A DNA stretch of 64,000 nt from Nevskiales bacterium (GTDB lineage: Bacteria; Pseudomonadota; Gammaproteobacteria; Nevskiales; Nevskiaceae): the NCBI GenBank assembly GCA_028698335.1, contig JAQVDP010000003.1:111350-175349 (forward strand). Direction: 5' to 3'. A program made the position numbers and the translations under genes. The notes beneath the pieces are model-generated. The model saw only the letters and a list, made by a program, of their open reading frames with translations, was not told the DNA's origin and searched no databases. Every line of letters starts with the position of its first letter. The stretch's first letter is position 1. Of this stretch, positions 56,085 through 64,000 are shown piece after piece.

Positions 56085-57710
56085 ATGAGCGGGCATCTTT
56101 CCGTGGAAACAATCGGCGCGCTGGTCGGCGGACTCGGTCTGTTTCTGCTGGCCGTCGGCATGATCACGGACGGTTTGCGGCTGGCGGCCGGAGATGCCTT
56201 GCGGACGATGCTGGGACAGTGGACGCGTACCGCTTTGCGGGGGATCGGCTCGGGTGCGCTGATCACCGCCATTGTGCAGTCGTCGAGCGCAGTCACCGTT
56301 GCCACGATCGGATTCGTCAATGCGAATCTGCTGACGATGGAGCAGGCCCTGGGCGTCGTCTACGGCGCCAACGTCGGAACGACCATGACCGGCTGGCTGG
56401 TCGCGGCTGTCGGATTCGAGATCAAGGTCGAGGCGTTTGCACTGCCGATGATCGGAGTGGGGATGGTCATGCGACTGACCGGTGCAGGAACCCGGCGGTC
56501 CGCCATCGGTGAAGCGCTGGCCGGGTTCGGGCTGTTTTTCATCGGCATCGACGTGCTGCGAACCGCGTTCGAGGGGCTCGCTCAGAATGTTGATCTGGCG
56601 TCGATCGGCTCGCAGACGCCGGCGGCAATGCTGGTGTTCGCGGGGACGGGATTCTTCATGACGCTGGTCACGCAGTCGTCGAGTGCCGCCATTGCGATCA
56701 TCCTGACCGCGGCAACCGGCGGGATGGTGCCGCTGTCCAGTGCTGCCGCCATGGTGATCGGCGCGAACGTCGGCACCACCTCCACCGCAGGGTTTGCCGC
56801 GATCGGTGCGACCCCGAATGCCAAGCGTGTGGCTGTCGCCCACGTGGTGTTCAACCTCGCCACCGGCGTGGTCGCGTTGTTGATGCTGCCGGGACTGTTG
56901 TGGTTCGTGGACATGATGGCGAAGGTCATGAATCTGGAAGCGGTGCCGGCGGTTGCCTTGGCCATCTTTCATACCCTGTTCAACGTGATCGGTGTGGTCC
57001 TGTTGTGGCCCTTCACCGCAAGGCTGGCCGTTTTTCTCCGGCGTCGTTTCGTCAGTGTGGGTGAGGACCTTGGGCAGCCTCGGTACCTCGATACGACGAC
57101 CCTGGGCACGCCGAATCTGGCGCTCGACGCGATCCGGCTCGAACTGTTCCGGATCGTCGACCTGCTCAGGCAACTGTCGATGGTGACGGTGACCGAACCG
57201 CTGGATCGTGCGCGCTTCCAGTCACTGGCCCAGGCGATCGAGCGCTTGAGCGATGTCGTCGATCAGAGCATTGAACGCATCGAGCGCATCCGGCTGGCGC
57301 CGGAGATCGCACGGGCGTTGCCGGACGTGTTGCGGATCACCCATCACGTCCGCGAGGCACTTGACGCTGCGAAGTTAGGCGCCCGACCCGGAGAAGGCAA
57401 CGCGGAGCTGGTCGGATTTGCCGAATTGGTCGACCGCGAGCTGCGGGCCTGGCAACCACAGACCTCACTGTCCGATACCGGCGTGACCGAGCGGTTCTCG
57501 CGCATCGAGCACAGCTACCGCGTCGCCCGTGACGCGGTCCTCACACAGGCCGCCGAAGGGCACCTCAGTGCGCGCCGGGCGCATGCGACCGTCGAGTTGC
57601 TACGCTACCGCTTCCGCGTGATCGAGCAGACACAGAAGGCCGCGCGACGCACGGAGGCGCTGCGCCCGCCCGTCGACCCGATGTCGCCGGAGGCGCTGCC
57701 GGGGCAGTAG
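56085..57710 (+). CDS. Na+/phosphate cotransporter family protein (NptA/PhoU-like)
   Basis: 541 aa. Two inverted membrane repeats each carry the QSSSA signature of Na/Pi cotransporters (TAIVQSSSAVTVATIGFVN and LVTQSSSAAIAIILTAATG), each followed by a GANVGTT motif. The first 325 residues form about eight helices. Residues 350-541 are a soluble helical PhoU-like domain that may sense or regulate phosphate uptake. It imports phosphate at the inner membrane using the sodium gradient. The gene ends 10 bp from the convergent RND permease gene. It is divergent from the symporter gene. Confidence 0.92.
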   Translation: MSGHLSVETIGALVGGLGLFLLAVGMITDGLRLAAGDALRTMLGQWTRTALRGIGSGALITAIVQSSSAVTVATIGFVNANLLTMEQALGVVYGANVGTTMTGWLVAAVGFEIKVEAFALPMIGVGMVMRLTGAGTRRSAIGEALAGFGLFFIGIDVLRTAFEGLAQNVDLASIGSQTPAAMLVFAGTGFFMTLVTQSSSAAIAIILTAATGGMVPLSSAAAMVIGANVGTTSTAGFAAIGATPNAKRVAVAHVVFNLATGVVALLMLPGLLWFVDMMAKVMNLEAVPAVALAIFHTLFNVIGVVLLWPFTARLAVFLRRRFVSVGEDLGQPRYLDTTTLGTPNLALDAIRLELFRIVDLLRQLSMVTVTEPLDRARFQSLAQAIERLSDVVDQSIERIERIRLAPEIARALPDVLRITHHVREALDAAKLGARPGEGNAELVGFAELVDRELRAWQPQTSLSDTGVTERFSRIEHSYRVARDAVLTQAAEGHLSARRAHATVELLRYRFRVIEQTQKAARRTEALRPPVDPMSPEALPGQ

Positions 57711-57720
57711 GGCTCCGGCG

Positions 57721-60700
57721 TCACGCCGGATCTGCATCCGCATCCGAGTGTGTCGTCCGACGAATCCGCGCGAGGACGGATTTGGCATCCTCGATGATCA
57801 TGTACAGGCACGGCACCAGGATCAGGGTGATCGCGGTCGCGAACAGGATGCCGAAGCCGAGCGAGATCGCCATCGGAATCATGAAGCGCGCCTGTCGCGA
57901 GGTCTCGAAGATCATCGGCGCGAGGCCGCCGAAGGTCGACAGCGTCGTCAGCAGGATCGGGCGGAAGCGTCGCGAGCAGGACCGGACGATGGCCTCGTGC
58001 GCCGCTTGCCCCGAGTCACGCAGCTGGTTCGCGTAGTGGACCATCACCAGCGAGTCGTTGACGACGACGCCGGCCAGCGCGACCACGCCCATGAACGAGA
58101 TCACGCTCATGCTGTAGCCCATCAGCAGGTGGCCGAGAATCGCGCCGAAGACGCCGAACGGAATCGCGAACATCACGATCACCGGCTGGACGTAGCTCGC
58201 GAACGGAATGGCCAGCAGCAGGTAGATCAGGCCCATTGCGATCAGGAAGCCGATGCCGAGCGCCCGCAGCGCGTCGCGCATGTCGGCCTGCTGGCCTTCG
58301 AGGCCGTAGCTGAGGCCGGGGTAGTCGCGCTGCAACTGCGGGAAGACTTCCGCCTGCAGCGTTGCCAGCACCTGGTTGGCGGCGCTGCGCGGGGTGATGT
58401 TGGCGGTGACCTGGACCGTACGGCGGCCCTGGCGCCGCGTGATCGTGTCGTAGGCGCGGCCGAGGTCCAGGTGCGCGACGACGTTGAGCGGCACGTAGGT
58501 GCCGGCCGGGGTGCGGATCAGCAGGCCGGAGACGTTCTCGATGCTCATGCGCTCGTGTTCGGGCAGGCGCACGAGCACACGAACCTCGTTGCGGCCGCGT
58601 TGCTGACGCAGGACCTCGGCGCCGTAGAACGCGGCGCGGATCTGGGCGGCGACGTCGCGGGCGCTGAGGCCGAGGCTGCGGCCGGCGTCGCGCAGGGTCA
58701 CGTTGAACTGGGCCTTGCCCGGCTGGAAGCCGTCGTCGACCTCGGAGACGCTGGGGAAGTCCTGCAGCGCCTCGGCCAGCGCGGCGCTGGCCTGGTCGAG
58801 GACCGCGACGTCGCGATGGCTCAGCTCGATGGTCATCACCGGCCCGCCGCCGGGGCCGCCGGAGTCGGACGCGAAGCGGACGTACTGCGCGTCGGGAATC
58901 GGCGGCAGGCGTTCGCGCCACAGCTGGGTCATGCGCGAGGTGCTGATCGGCCGCACGCCGGCCGCGGTCAGATAGACCTGGATCCGCACCTGGTTGTCGT
59001 TGACCAGCGTGTAGACCCCTTCGGACAGGCGGCTGCCGCCATGTTCGGCGATCACCGCGTCGGCGGCGGTGCGCAACTGCTCGGCCACGGTCATGACGCG
59101 GTCGGACGGCGTGCCGACCGGCAGCACCGCGGTGACCTGCGCCAGATCCGATTCGACGCTGGGCATCAGCTCGAAGCCCATGCGGCCGGACGCGGCGTAG
59201 GCCAGCACGATCATCAGCGCGCCGATCCCGACGCTCATCGTCAGGTAGCGATGCGTGACCGCACGCTCGACCTGCGGGTGATAGACACGCTCGACCCAGT
59301 TCGAAAAGCCGGCCGAGAATTCCTGCTGCCAGCGGCGCAGGCGGGATTCCCGTGCCAGCGGCTTCGAATGCGCCAGATGCGCCGGCAGGATGAACAATGC
59401 CTCGACCAGGCTGATCGCGAAGACCGAACACACCACCAGCGGAATCACCTGCCAGATCTTGCCGAGGAAGCCGGGGACGAACATCAGCGGCAGGAACGCG
59501 ACCATGTTGGTCAGCACGCTGAACACGATCGGCACCGCGACGTCCCGCGCGCCGGCGATGGCCGCGTCGAGGAAGCTCATGCCGCGCTGGCGGTACTCGT
59601 AGATGTTCTCGCCGGCGACGACGGCGTCGTCGACGACGATGCCGAGACTGACGATGAACGCGAACATCGAGACCATGTTGATGCTGACGTCGGCGCCGGG
59701 CAGGAACAGCATCGCCCCGAGAAACGACGTCGGGATGCCCATCGTCACCCAGAACGCGAGCTTCAGTTCGAGGAACAGGGCCATCAGCGCGAACACCAGC
59801 ATCAGGCCGAGGAAGGCGTTCTTCAGCAGCAGCTGCAGACGCTGCTGGTAGATCTCCGACATGTCGTTGAGTACGACCACGTCGACGCCGTCGGGCAGCG
59901 TCTGGCGGATCGAATCCAGCGCGGTGCGCGCGGCATCCGAAACGCCGGTCGGCGTCTCGTCGCCGATGCGGTAGACGCCGATGCCGATCGCGGGCATGCC
60001 GTCGTACAGCGCCAGGGCGCTGGCGGTGTCGTCGAAGCCCTCGGTGACGTCCGCGATCTCGCCGAGGCGGACGACCGAGCCGTCTGCCGTCGTCACCACC
60101 GGTAGCTCGGCGAACTGGCGCGCCCAGTCGCGACGCTCGGACACGCGGACCAGGATCTCGCCGCCGCGGGTTTCGATACGACCGCCGCTGGCATCCAGCG
60201 CCGCGGCGGACAGGCGGTCGGCGACCGCGCCCAGGGTCAGGCCGTAGGCCTGCAGCCTGGCCGTTGGCACGTCGATGTGGACGCGGTAGTCGCGCACCCC
60301 TTCGAGCTCGACCTGGGTCACGCCGTCGCTGACCAGCAACTGGTCCCGCACGGTCTCGGCGAGGTCGCGCAGCACCCATTCGCTGGTCTGTCCGTACAGC
60401 AGGATGCGCAGCACGCTGCGGACGCGCTGGTCGAGCGCGACGACGGGGCGCTCGGCGTCCACCGGCATCGTGCGGATGCGGGACACCGCCTGCTGGATGT
60501 CCTGGAACGCGGTCGACGGATCGGCGTCGTCGTCCAGTTCGGCGACGACGGTGGCCACGCCTTCCCGGGCGGTCGAGTTGACCTCGTCGATGCCATCGAT
60601 GCCCTGCAGCGCCTCCTCGACGGCCAGAACGATGCCCTGTTCGACGTCTTCGGGGCTGGCGCCGGGATAGACCACCGAGACCGTGACCTGATCCAGCGCG

Positions 60701-60843
60701 AACTCGGGAAACACTTCCTTCTTGATCAGGACGCTGGAGATCAGGCCGCCGACCAGCATCACCAGCATCAGCAGATTGGGGGTGACGCCGTTGCGCGCCA
60801 TCCACGCGATCGGGCCATGCAGCGCCGGGCGGGGATCGCTCAT
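57721..60843 (-). CDS. RND efflux permease (AcrB/HAE-1 family)
   Basis: 1040 aa, the normal RND pump size. It exports hydrophobic or toxic compounds from the periplasm and inner membrane using proton flow. The first helix (GVTPNLLMLVMLVGGLIS) is followed by a large periplasmic porter domain. The membrane bundle contains FIVSLGIVVDDAVVAGENIYE, the RND motif with the paired aspartates that relay protons. The second half repeats the layout. The ATG overlaps the adaptor stop (ATGA). It is the third gene of a leftward OMF-adaptor-pump operon, and the substrate cannot be predicted. Confidence 0.95.
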   Translation of the reverse strand: MSDPRPALHGPIAWMARNGVTPNLLMLVMLVGGLISSVLIKKEVFPEFALDQVTVSVVYPGASPEDVEQGIVLAVEEALQGIDGIDEVNSTAREGVATVVAELDDDADPSTAFQDIQQAVSRIRTMPVDAERPVVALDQRVRSVLRILLYGQTSEWVLRDLAETVRDQLLVSDGVTQVELEGVRDYRVHIDVPTARLQAYGLTLGAVADRLSAAALDASGGRIETRGGEILVRVSERRDWARQFAELPVVTTADGSVVRLGEIADVTEGFDDTASALALYDGMPAIGIGVYRIGDETPTGVSDAARTALDSIRQTLPDGVDVVVLNDMSEIYQQRLQLLLKNAFLGLMLVFALMALFLELKLAFWVTMGIPTSFLGAMLFLPGADVSINMVSMFAFIVSLGIVVDDAVVAGENIYEYRQRGMSFLDAAIAGARDVAVPIVFSVLTNMVAFLPLMFVPGFLGKIWQVIPLVVCSVFAISLVEALFILPAHLAHSKPLARESRLRRWQQEFSAGFSNWVERVYHPQVERAVTHRYLTMSVGIGALMIVLAYAASGRMGFELMPSVESDLAQVTAVLPVGTPSDRVMTVAEQLRTAADAVIAEHGGSRLSEGVYTLVNDNQVRIQVYLTAAGVRPISTSRMTQLWRERLPPIPDAQYVRFASDSGGPGGGPVMTIELSHRDVAVLDQASAALAEALQDFPSVSEVDDGFQPGKAQFNVTLRDAGRSLGLSARDVAAQIRAAFYGAEVLRQQRGRNEVRVLVRLPEHERMSIENVSGLLIRTPAGTYVPLNVVAHLDLGRAYDTITRRQGRRTVQVTANITPRSAANQVLATLQAEVFPQLQRDYPGLSYGLEGQQADMRDALRALGIGFLIAMGLIYLLLAIPFASYVQPVIVMFAIPFGVFGAILGHLLMGYSMSVISFMGVVALAGVVVNDSLVMVHYANQLRDSGQAAHEAIVRSCSRRFRPILLTTLSTFGGLAPMIFETSRQARFMIPMAISLGFGILFATAITLILVPCLYMIIEDAKSVLARIRRTTHSDADADPA

Positions 60844-62045
60844 GGCTGCGGTTCCGCAGGCCCGGGGGCGTCGGCCGCCGGCGTGGTCGCCGCGTCCGCG
60901 GTGCGCACGCGCATGCCGTCCACCGCGCCGGCCAGCAGGCTGCTGACGATCCGCTCGCCGTCGCGCAGGCCGCTGACCAGGACCGAACGTTCGTCGCGGA
61001 AGCGCACGTCGACCTTCACCGCGGCCAGCACGTCGTCGCGCACGGTCCAGACGCGGTCACCCTGCAGCCAGGCCGGGTCGAGCCGGAATGCGTTTTCAAG
61101 CGCGCGGCCATGGATGCGCGCCTGGACGTAGGTTCCCAGCAGCAGCGGCGGGGCGTTGCTTTCCGGCGTGACCTCGACCAGCACCTGCGCGCGGCGACCC
61201 TGCGCTTCCACCGCGTCGATGATTTCGATGACCCGTCCGCGCCAGGCAGTAACGTCCGGACGGGTCGCGTCGGCCAGTTCGACGGTCGATCCCGATGTCC
61301 GGCCGGATTCCGGATCGTCGATCCACTGCACGTCCTCGACCGGCAGCAGCAGTGTCACCCAGAACGGTTCGGCGGCGGCCAGCTCGCCGAGCACGGTGAC
61401 GCGGCCGTTGACCTGTGTGCCGACGCCGACGTTTCGGCTCAGCACCAGGGCGTCGAACGGCGCACGAAGGGTCGTGCGCGCCAGGTCCAGGCGCGCGCGC
61501 TCGACGGCGGCGCGGGCCGATGCCACGCTGGCCTGCGCCGCCTTGAGCTGGGGCTCGCGCAGCATCAGCGCGCGTTCGCCGGTGTCGACCTGCAGGTCGA
61601 GCAGCTCCACATCGCCGCGGGCGACCGCCTGATTGCCCTGCTCGAGTGTCAGGTTCGCCTCGGCCGAAGCCAGCGACGCTTCCGCGCTGGCCAGCGTCAG
61701 GCGGTAGTCGCGCGGATCGATCTGTACCAGCATCTCGCCCTCGCGGACACGCCGGCCGGGTACGAAGGCGTCACCCAGTGCCGTGATCACGCCCGCGACC
61801 TGCGCCGACAGCTGTACCTGCTGCGATGCCGCGACCTGACCGTACGCGGTCAGCGTGACCGGCTCGGAGGCCGGGTGCACGACCGTTACGTCCACCAGCC
61901 GGGCGGCGCGTTGTGGATGGCGGCGCTCAGCGCTGGGGGCAGTGCTCAGCAGGACCTTGCTGATGACGATCGCGGCGATGAGCACGCCGACGGTGAGGGC
62001 GACGAACAGCCAGGGTTTGCGTGACGATGCTTTCGATGCCGGCAT
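60840..62045 (-). CDS. RND efflux periplasmic adaptor (MFP)
   Basis: 401 aa. An N-terminal membrane anchor (PWLFVALTVGVLIAAIVISK) is followed by the adaptor domains: a lipoyl half-motif (LSAQVAGVITALGDAFVPGRRVREGEMLVQID), an alpha-helical hairpin around SLASAEANLTLEQGNQAVARG, the second lipoyl half (RTTLRAPFDALVLSRNVGVG), and beta-barrel and membrane-proximal domains. It bridges pump and outer-membrane channel. Its start is 1 bp from the outer-membrane factor stop, and its stop overlaps the pump start, so all three genes are coupled. Confidence 0.93.
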   Translation of the reverse strand: MPASKASSRKPWLFVALTVGVLIAAIVISKVLLSTAPSAERRHPQRAARLVDVTVVHPASEPVTLTAYGQVAASQQVQLSAQVAGVITALGDAFVPGRRVREGEMLVQIDPRDYRLTLASAEASLASAEANLTLEQGNQAVARGDVELLDLQVDTGERALMLREPQLKAAQASVASARAAVERARLDLARTTLRAPFDALVLSRNVGVGTQVNGRVTVLGELAAAEPFWVTLLLPVEDVQWIDDPESGRTSGSTVELADATRPDVTAWRGRVIEIIDAVEAQGRRAQVLVEVTPESNAPPLLLGTYVQARIHGRALENAFRLDPAWLQGDRVWTVRDDVLAAVKVDVRFRDERSVLVSGLRDGERIVSSLLAGAVDGMRVRTADAATTPAADAPGPAEPQP

Positions 62046-63416
62046 CTAGGCGGGCTCCCGTACGGATGTGGGCGCGGCGGGCAGGGGGCCGGCGAGCGCG
62101 CGGTAAAGGGCGATGCGGAATTCGGCCTGCTGCTGGCGGGCGGTGAGAAGGTCCCGGCGCAGGGCGCTGTTGCTGACCTGCGCTTCGAGCAGGCTCGGAT
62201 ACTCGACCTGACCGTTGCGCAGCTGCGTCACCAGCCGCTCGACGGATGCGTCGGACAGGCGCAGCTGCTCGGTCAGGCTCGTGACGCGTTCGTCCTGCTG
62301 GCGGTCCTGCAGCAGCGCATCCTGGATCTCCCGGAATGCCGCCAGCACCGTCTGCCGGTAGGCGGCAACGCGCTGATCGAGGACGGCGCGCGTCCGCTCG
62401 ACTTCGGCACGCCGGGCGCCGCCGTCGATCAGCGGCAGCGCCACCGACCCGACCAGCGATCCGATCCAGTCGTCGAACAGTTCGGCGACACCGGCATCGG
62501 TACTGCTGTACGTCAGATCCAGCCCGAGTTGCGGAAAGCGGTTGGCGATCGCAGCGGCGACATCGCGGTCCGCTGCCAGCAACTGTGACCAGCTCTGGCG
62601 GACATCGGGGCGACGGTTCACGACGCCGGCGGGTACGCCGGTGGCCGGAACCGGCGGCAGGTCTCGCGCAGCCGCGCCGGCGTAGGCGGCGCGGCCGGCG
62701 GGTTCGCCGAGCAGTTCGTCGAGAGCGTGGCGCTGCACGCCGAGGTCCGCCCGGGTGCTGGCCGCCAGCGCCTGGGTGGATTCGAGGAGCTGGCGTTGCC
62801 GCAGGACTTCGCTGGCCTGCGTCTGGCCGTTGCGGAAGCGCTGCTCGACCAGGCTCAGAATGCGGGCATAACGCGCCCGGTCCTGCTCGATCAGCTCGAG
62901 CCGGCGCCGCGTCGTTCCGATCCGGAACCAGAGGCTCGCGACGTTGGCGCTGAGGCTGATCTGCGCGGCCTGCAGCTCTTCGGCGGTGGCCTGGGCCGAC
63001 AGCGCCGCCGATTCGCGCCGCGCGCGCACGCGGCCCCACAGGTCGACCTCGTAGCTGGCGGCCAGTCCTGCGCTGCTGGAGTCGTTGTCGCGCCCACCGT
63101 CGAAGCCTTCGGTGCGCGATGCGCTTGCGCTGACGCTGGGCCAGAGGCCGGCGGCAGCGGCGCGGGTGCCGGCCCGGGCGGCGCGCAGCCGCGCCTCGAT
63201 CACCTGCAATCCCGGATTGGCCGCCAGTGCCTGCAGCGTCAGCGCATCGAGTTGCGGATCGCTGAATGCGGTCCACCACAATGCCGGCGCCGTGGCGGTG
63301 CCGGCGGCGTCGAAACCGGCCGGCAACTCCGGTGCGAGCTCGCCCCGCTGCGGCGTCACCGAGCAGGCGCCCACGGCGAGCGCGGCCAGCAGGGCACAGG
63401 AGTGCTTGAGGCTCAT
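62046..63416 (-). CDS. RND outer-membrane factor lipoprotein (NodT/TolC-like)
   Basis: 456 aa from the ATG at 63416; the longer frame upstream runs through a terminator and noncoding DNA. The signal ends AVGACSVTP, a lipobox, as in NodT-type channel lipoproteins. Two OEP repeats of coiled-coil hairpins follow: ALWWTAFSDPQLDALTLQALA and NPGLQVIEARLRAARAG in the first, NRFPQLGLDLTYSS and LPLIDGGARRAEVERTRAVL in the second. Three such chains form the exit duct of the pump. It is the first gene of the efflux operon and has a TGTGCG/CGCACA dyad 78 bp upstream. Confidence 0.93.
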   Translation of the reverse strand: MSLKHSCALLAALAVGACSVTPQRGELAPELPAGFDAAGTATAPALWWTAFSDPQLDALTLQALAANPGLQVIEARLRAARAGTRAAAAGLWPSVSASASRTEGFDGGRDNDSSSAGLAASYEVDLWGRVRARRESAALSAQATAEELQAAQISLSANVASLWFRIGTTRRRLELIEQDRARYARILSLVEQRFRNGQTQASEVLRQRQLLESTQALAASTRADLGVQRHALDELLGEPAGRAAYAGAAARDLPPVPATGVPAGVVNRRPDVRQSWSQLLAADRDVAAAIANRFPQLGLDLTYSSTDAGVAELFDDWIGSLVGSVALPLIDGGARRAEVERTRAVLDQRVAAYRQTVLAAFREIQDALLQDRQQDERVTSLTEQLRLSDASVERLVTQLRNGQVEYPSLLEAQVSNSALRRDLLTARQQQAEFRIALYRALAGPLPAAPTSVREPA

Positions 63417-63493
63417 GAGTCCGTCGGAATCAAATGCAGACGTGAATGATAGGCGGTGTATCGCCGTCGTGGCGGCCCGGAACATGTGGATCG

Positions 63494-63509
63494 TGTGCGC
63501 ATTCGCACA
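63494..63509. promoter_or_regulatory. Candidate operator dyad upstream of the efflux operon
   Basis: TGTGCG-CATT-CGCACA is a perfect 6-bp-arm dyad 78 bp upstream of the outer-membrane factor start. TetR- or MarR-type regulators of RND operons bind sites of this kind. No regulator gene is adjacent inside the window. Confidence 0.35.
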
Positions 63510-63666
63510 ACCGGACGGGAATACCGCCCCCGGTATCGCGAACGAAGTCCATCGTCGCAGGGTCGGAAGGCGCCGGCGTTGACCTGTGTCGGTCGTCGTC
63601 CCGGCAAGCGCGCCGGGAGACAGGATCCTCTCGACCGGCAGCGACAGGGGCCGGCGTCGGGGCATG

Positions 63667-63691
63667 AAAAAGCCCCGCGCGAAGCGGGGCT
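63667..63691 (-). terminator. Rho-independent terminator, tRNA-type
   Basis: Read leftward, AGCCCCGC-TTCGC-GCGGGGCT is followed by TTTTT. It lies 11 bp past the tRNA-like fragment at 63703-63717 and is oriented to end a tRNA transcript coming from the right. Confidence 0.85.
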
Positions 63692-63702
63692 CATTCAACA
63701 AT

Positions 63703-63717
63703 TGGTAGGCGCGATTG
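63703..63717 (-). other. tRNA-Val(GAC)-like 3' end; probable attachment-site remnant
   Basis: Read leftward the 15 bases are CAATCGCGCCTACCA, which equals the 3' end of tRNA-Val(GAC) as I recall it from pseudomonads (acceptor strand CGCGCCT, discriminator A, CCA). No T-loop or other tRNA parts lie upstream, so this is a fragment. With a native-looking terminator beyond it, it fits the far-end repeat left by integration of an element into a tRNA gene. Confidence 0.55.
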
Positions 63718-64000
63718 CTCCGCAAGAGTATATCCAGGAGATTGATCCAGAAAGAAAAATGGAAATTCAAACTTGAACGTTACTGCAATAGTTGTGTGTT
63801 TCCGAATGGCTGCGGGCCGTTTTCAAGCCAATTCCAGACAAACGCGGGCTGTGCGCGGGGGAATTCTTCGCTGGATTTCCGACGAGCGGTCGAGGCGTGT
63901 GCGGGGTGTTTGAGGACTGACGCGCAGCAGTTGCTGCCTGTGCATGCGCCGCCATGCCGTTGGCTGAGTCGGCTGGGGTGATACGACCCGGGGCGTGCCT
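63718..64000. other. Right-edge region with no recognised gene
   Basis: From the tRNA fragment to the window end, base composition becomes AT-richer for about 150 bp. A plus-strand frame ends LIQQLVGAIAPQEYIQEIDPERKMEIQT-like just before 63776; it runs across the terminator and has no start of merit. It could be a remnant of a mobile-element gene or chance. No protein is called. Confidence 0.35.

Noticed and set aside
57748..60105. 785-aa plus-strand ORF
   Set aside because: Antisense shadow of the RND permease; Arg/His/Asp-rich without a fold.
63456..63776. 106-aa plus-strand ORF at the right edge
   Set aside because: It crosses the minus-strand terminator and tRNA fragment and has no supported start. 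Only its last 28 residues look protein-like, so it is mentioned as a possible remnant but not called.

Overview
The window is high-GC, densely coded chromosomal DNA from a gammaproteobacterium. The strongest evidence is the core block pncC, thpR, recA, recX, alaS, lysC, csrA, tRNA-Arg, tRNA-Ser, which follows the gammaproteobacterial order known from E. coli and Pseudomonas. Fatty-acid genes (acyl-CoA dehydrogenase, 2,4-dienoyl-CoA reductase, crotonase, thiolase, acyl-CoA-binding protein), a DUF1302/DUF1329/RND envelope operon, and many secreted or lipid-anchored proteins suggest a lipid- or hydrocarbon-using environmental bacterium. A member of the Nevskiales/Solimonadaceae type is likely, but this is inferred from gene content, not from a phylogeny. 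No insertion sequence, CRISPR array or complete prophage is visible.

Layout. 1-6491 (minus): one leftward operon running from two small unrecognised genes through DUF1302, DUF1329 and a YCF48-like propeller to the truncated start of an RND permease. An AraC-type regulator lies upstream. 7958-13611: membrane proteins, an HCCA-isomerase-like protein, a gamma-glutamylcyclotransferase-like protein, a thioredoxin-like protein and a large acyl-CoA dehydrogenase. 13749-19955 (minus): three envelope or secreted proteins, namely a giant GlyGly-CTERM exoprotein, a Slp lipoprotein, and a lipoprotein with four Ig-like repeats and a beta-lactamase-fold domain. 20087-28272: GST, fadH with a divergent dienoyl-CoA-isomerase-like crotonase, a hydrolase, an HD protein, a cNMP-binding EAL phosphodiesterase, an SRPBCC protein and ACBP. 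28283-34454: a FecR-domain protein divergent from a small beta-barrel, an S46 dipeptidyl-peptidase, a propeller lipoprotein and a thiolase. 34565-39681: leucine/valine-type dehydrogenase, pncC, thpR, a coiled-coil esterase, recA and recX.

39682-47111 is a roughly 7.4-kb block between recX and alaS, genes that are neighbours in E. coli. It carries two coiled-coil porins, an FMN-binding protein, a PepSY-type membrane protein, an imelysin-like lipoprotein and a di-heme oxidoreductase. Fur-box-like sequences precede both halves, so it is read here as an iron-responsive uptake or reduction system.

51534-52160 holds tRNA-Arg(ACG) and tRNA-Ser(GCT). Each is followed by a tandem repeat that re-uses the 3' end of its own tRNA and carries an inverted copy of its T-arm, recalling the rtT repeats of E. 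coli tyrT. The window then runs through a DUF3228 protein, a secreted trypsin-like protease, a dicarboxylate/amino-acid symporter, a Na/Pi cotransporter, and a tripartite RND efflux operon (OMF-MFP-RND). At the right edge, a 15-nt tRNA-Val 3' end with its terminator abuts AT-richer sequence, which looks like the edge of an island inserted at a tRNA gene.
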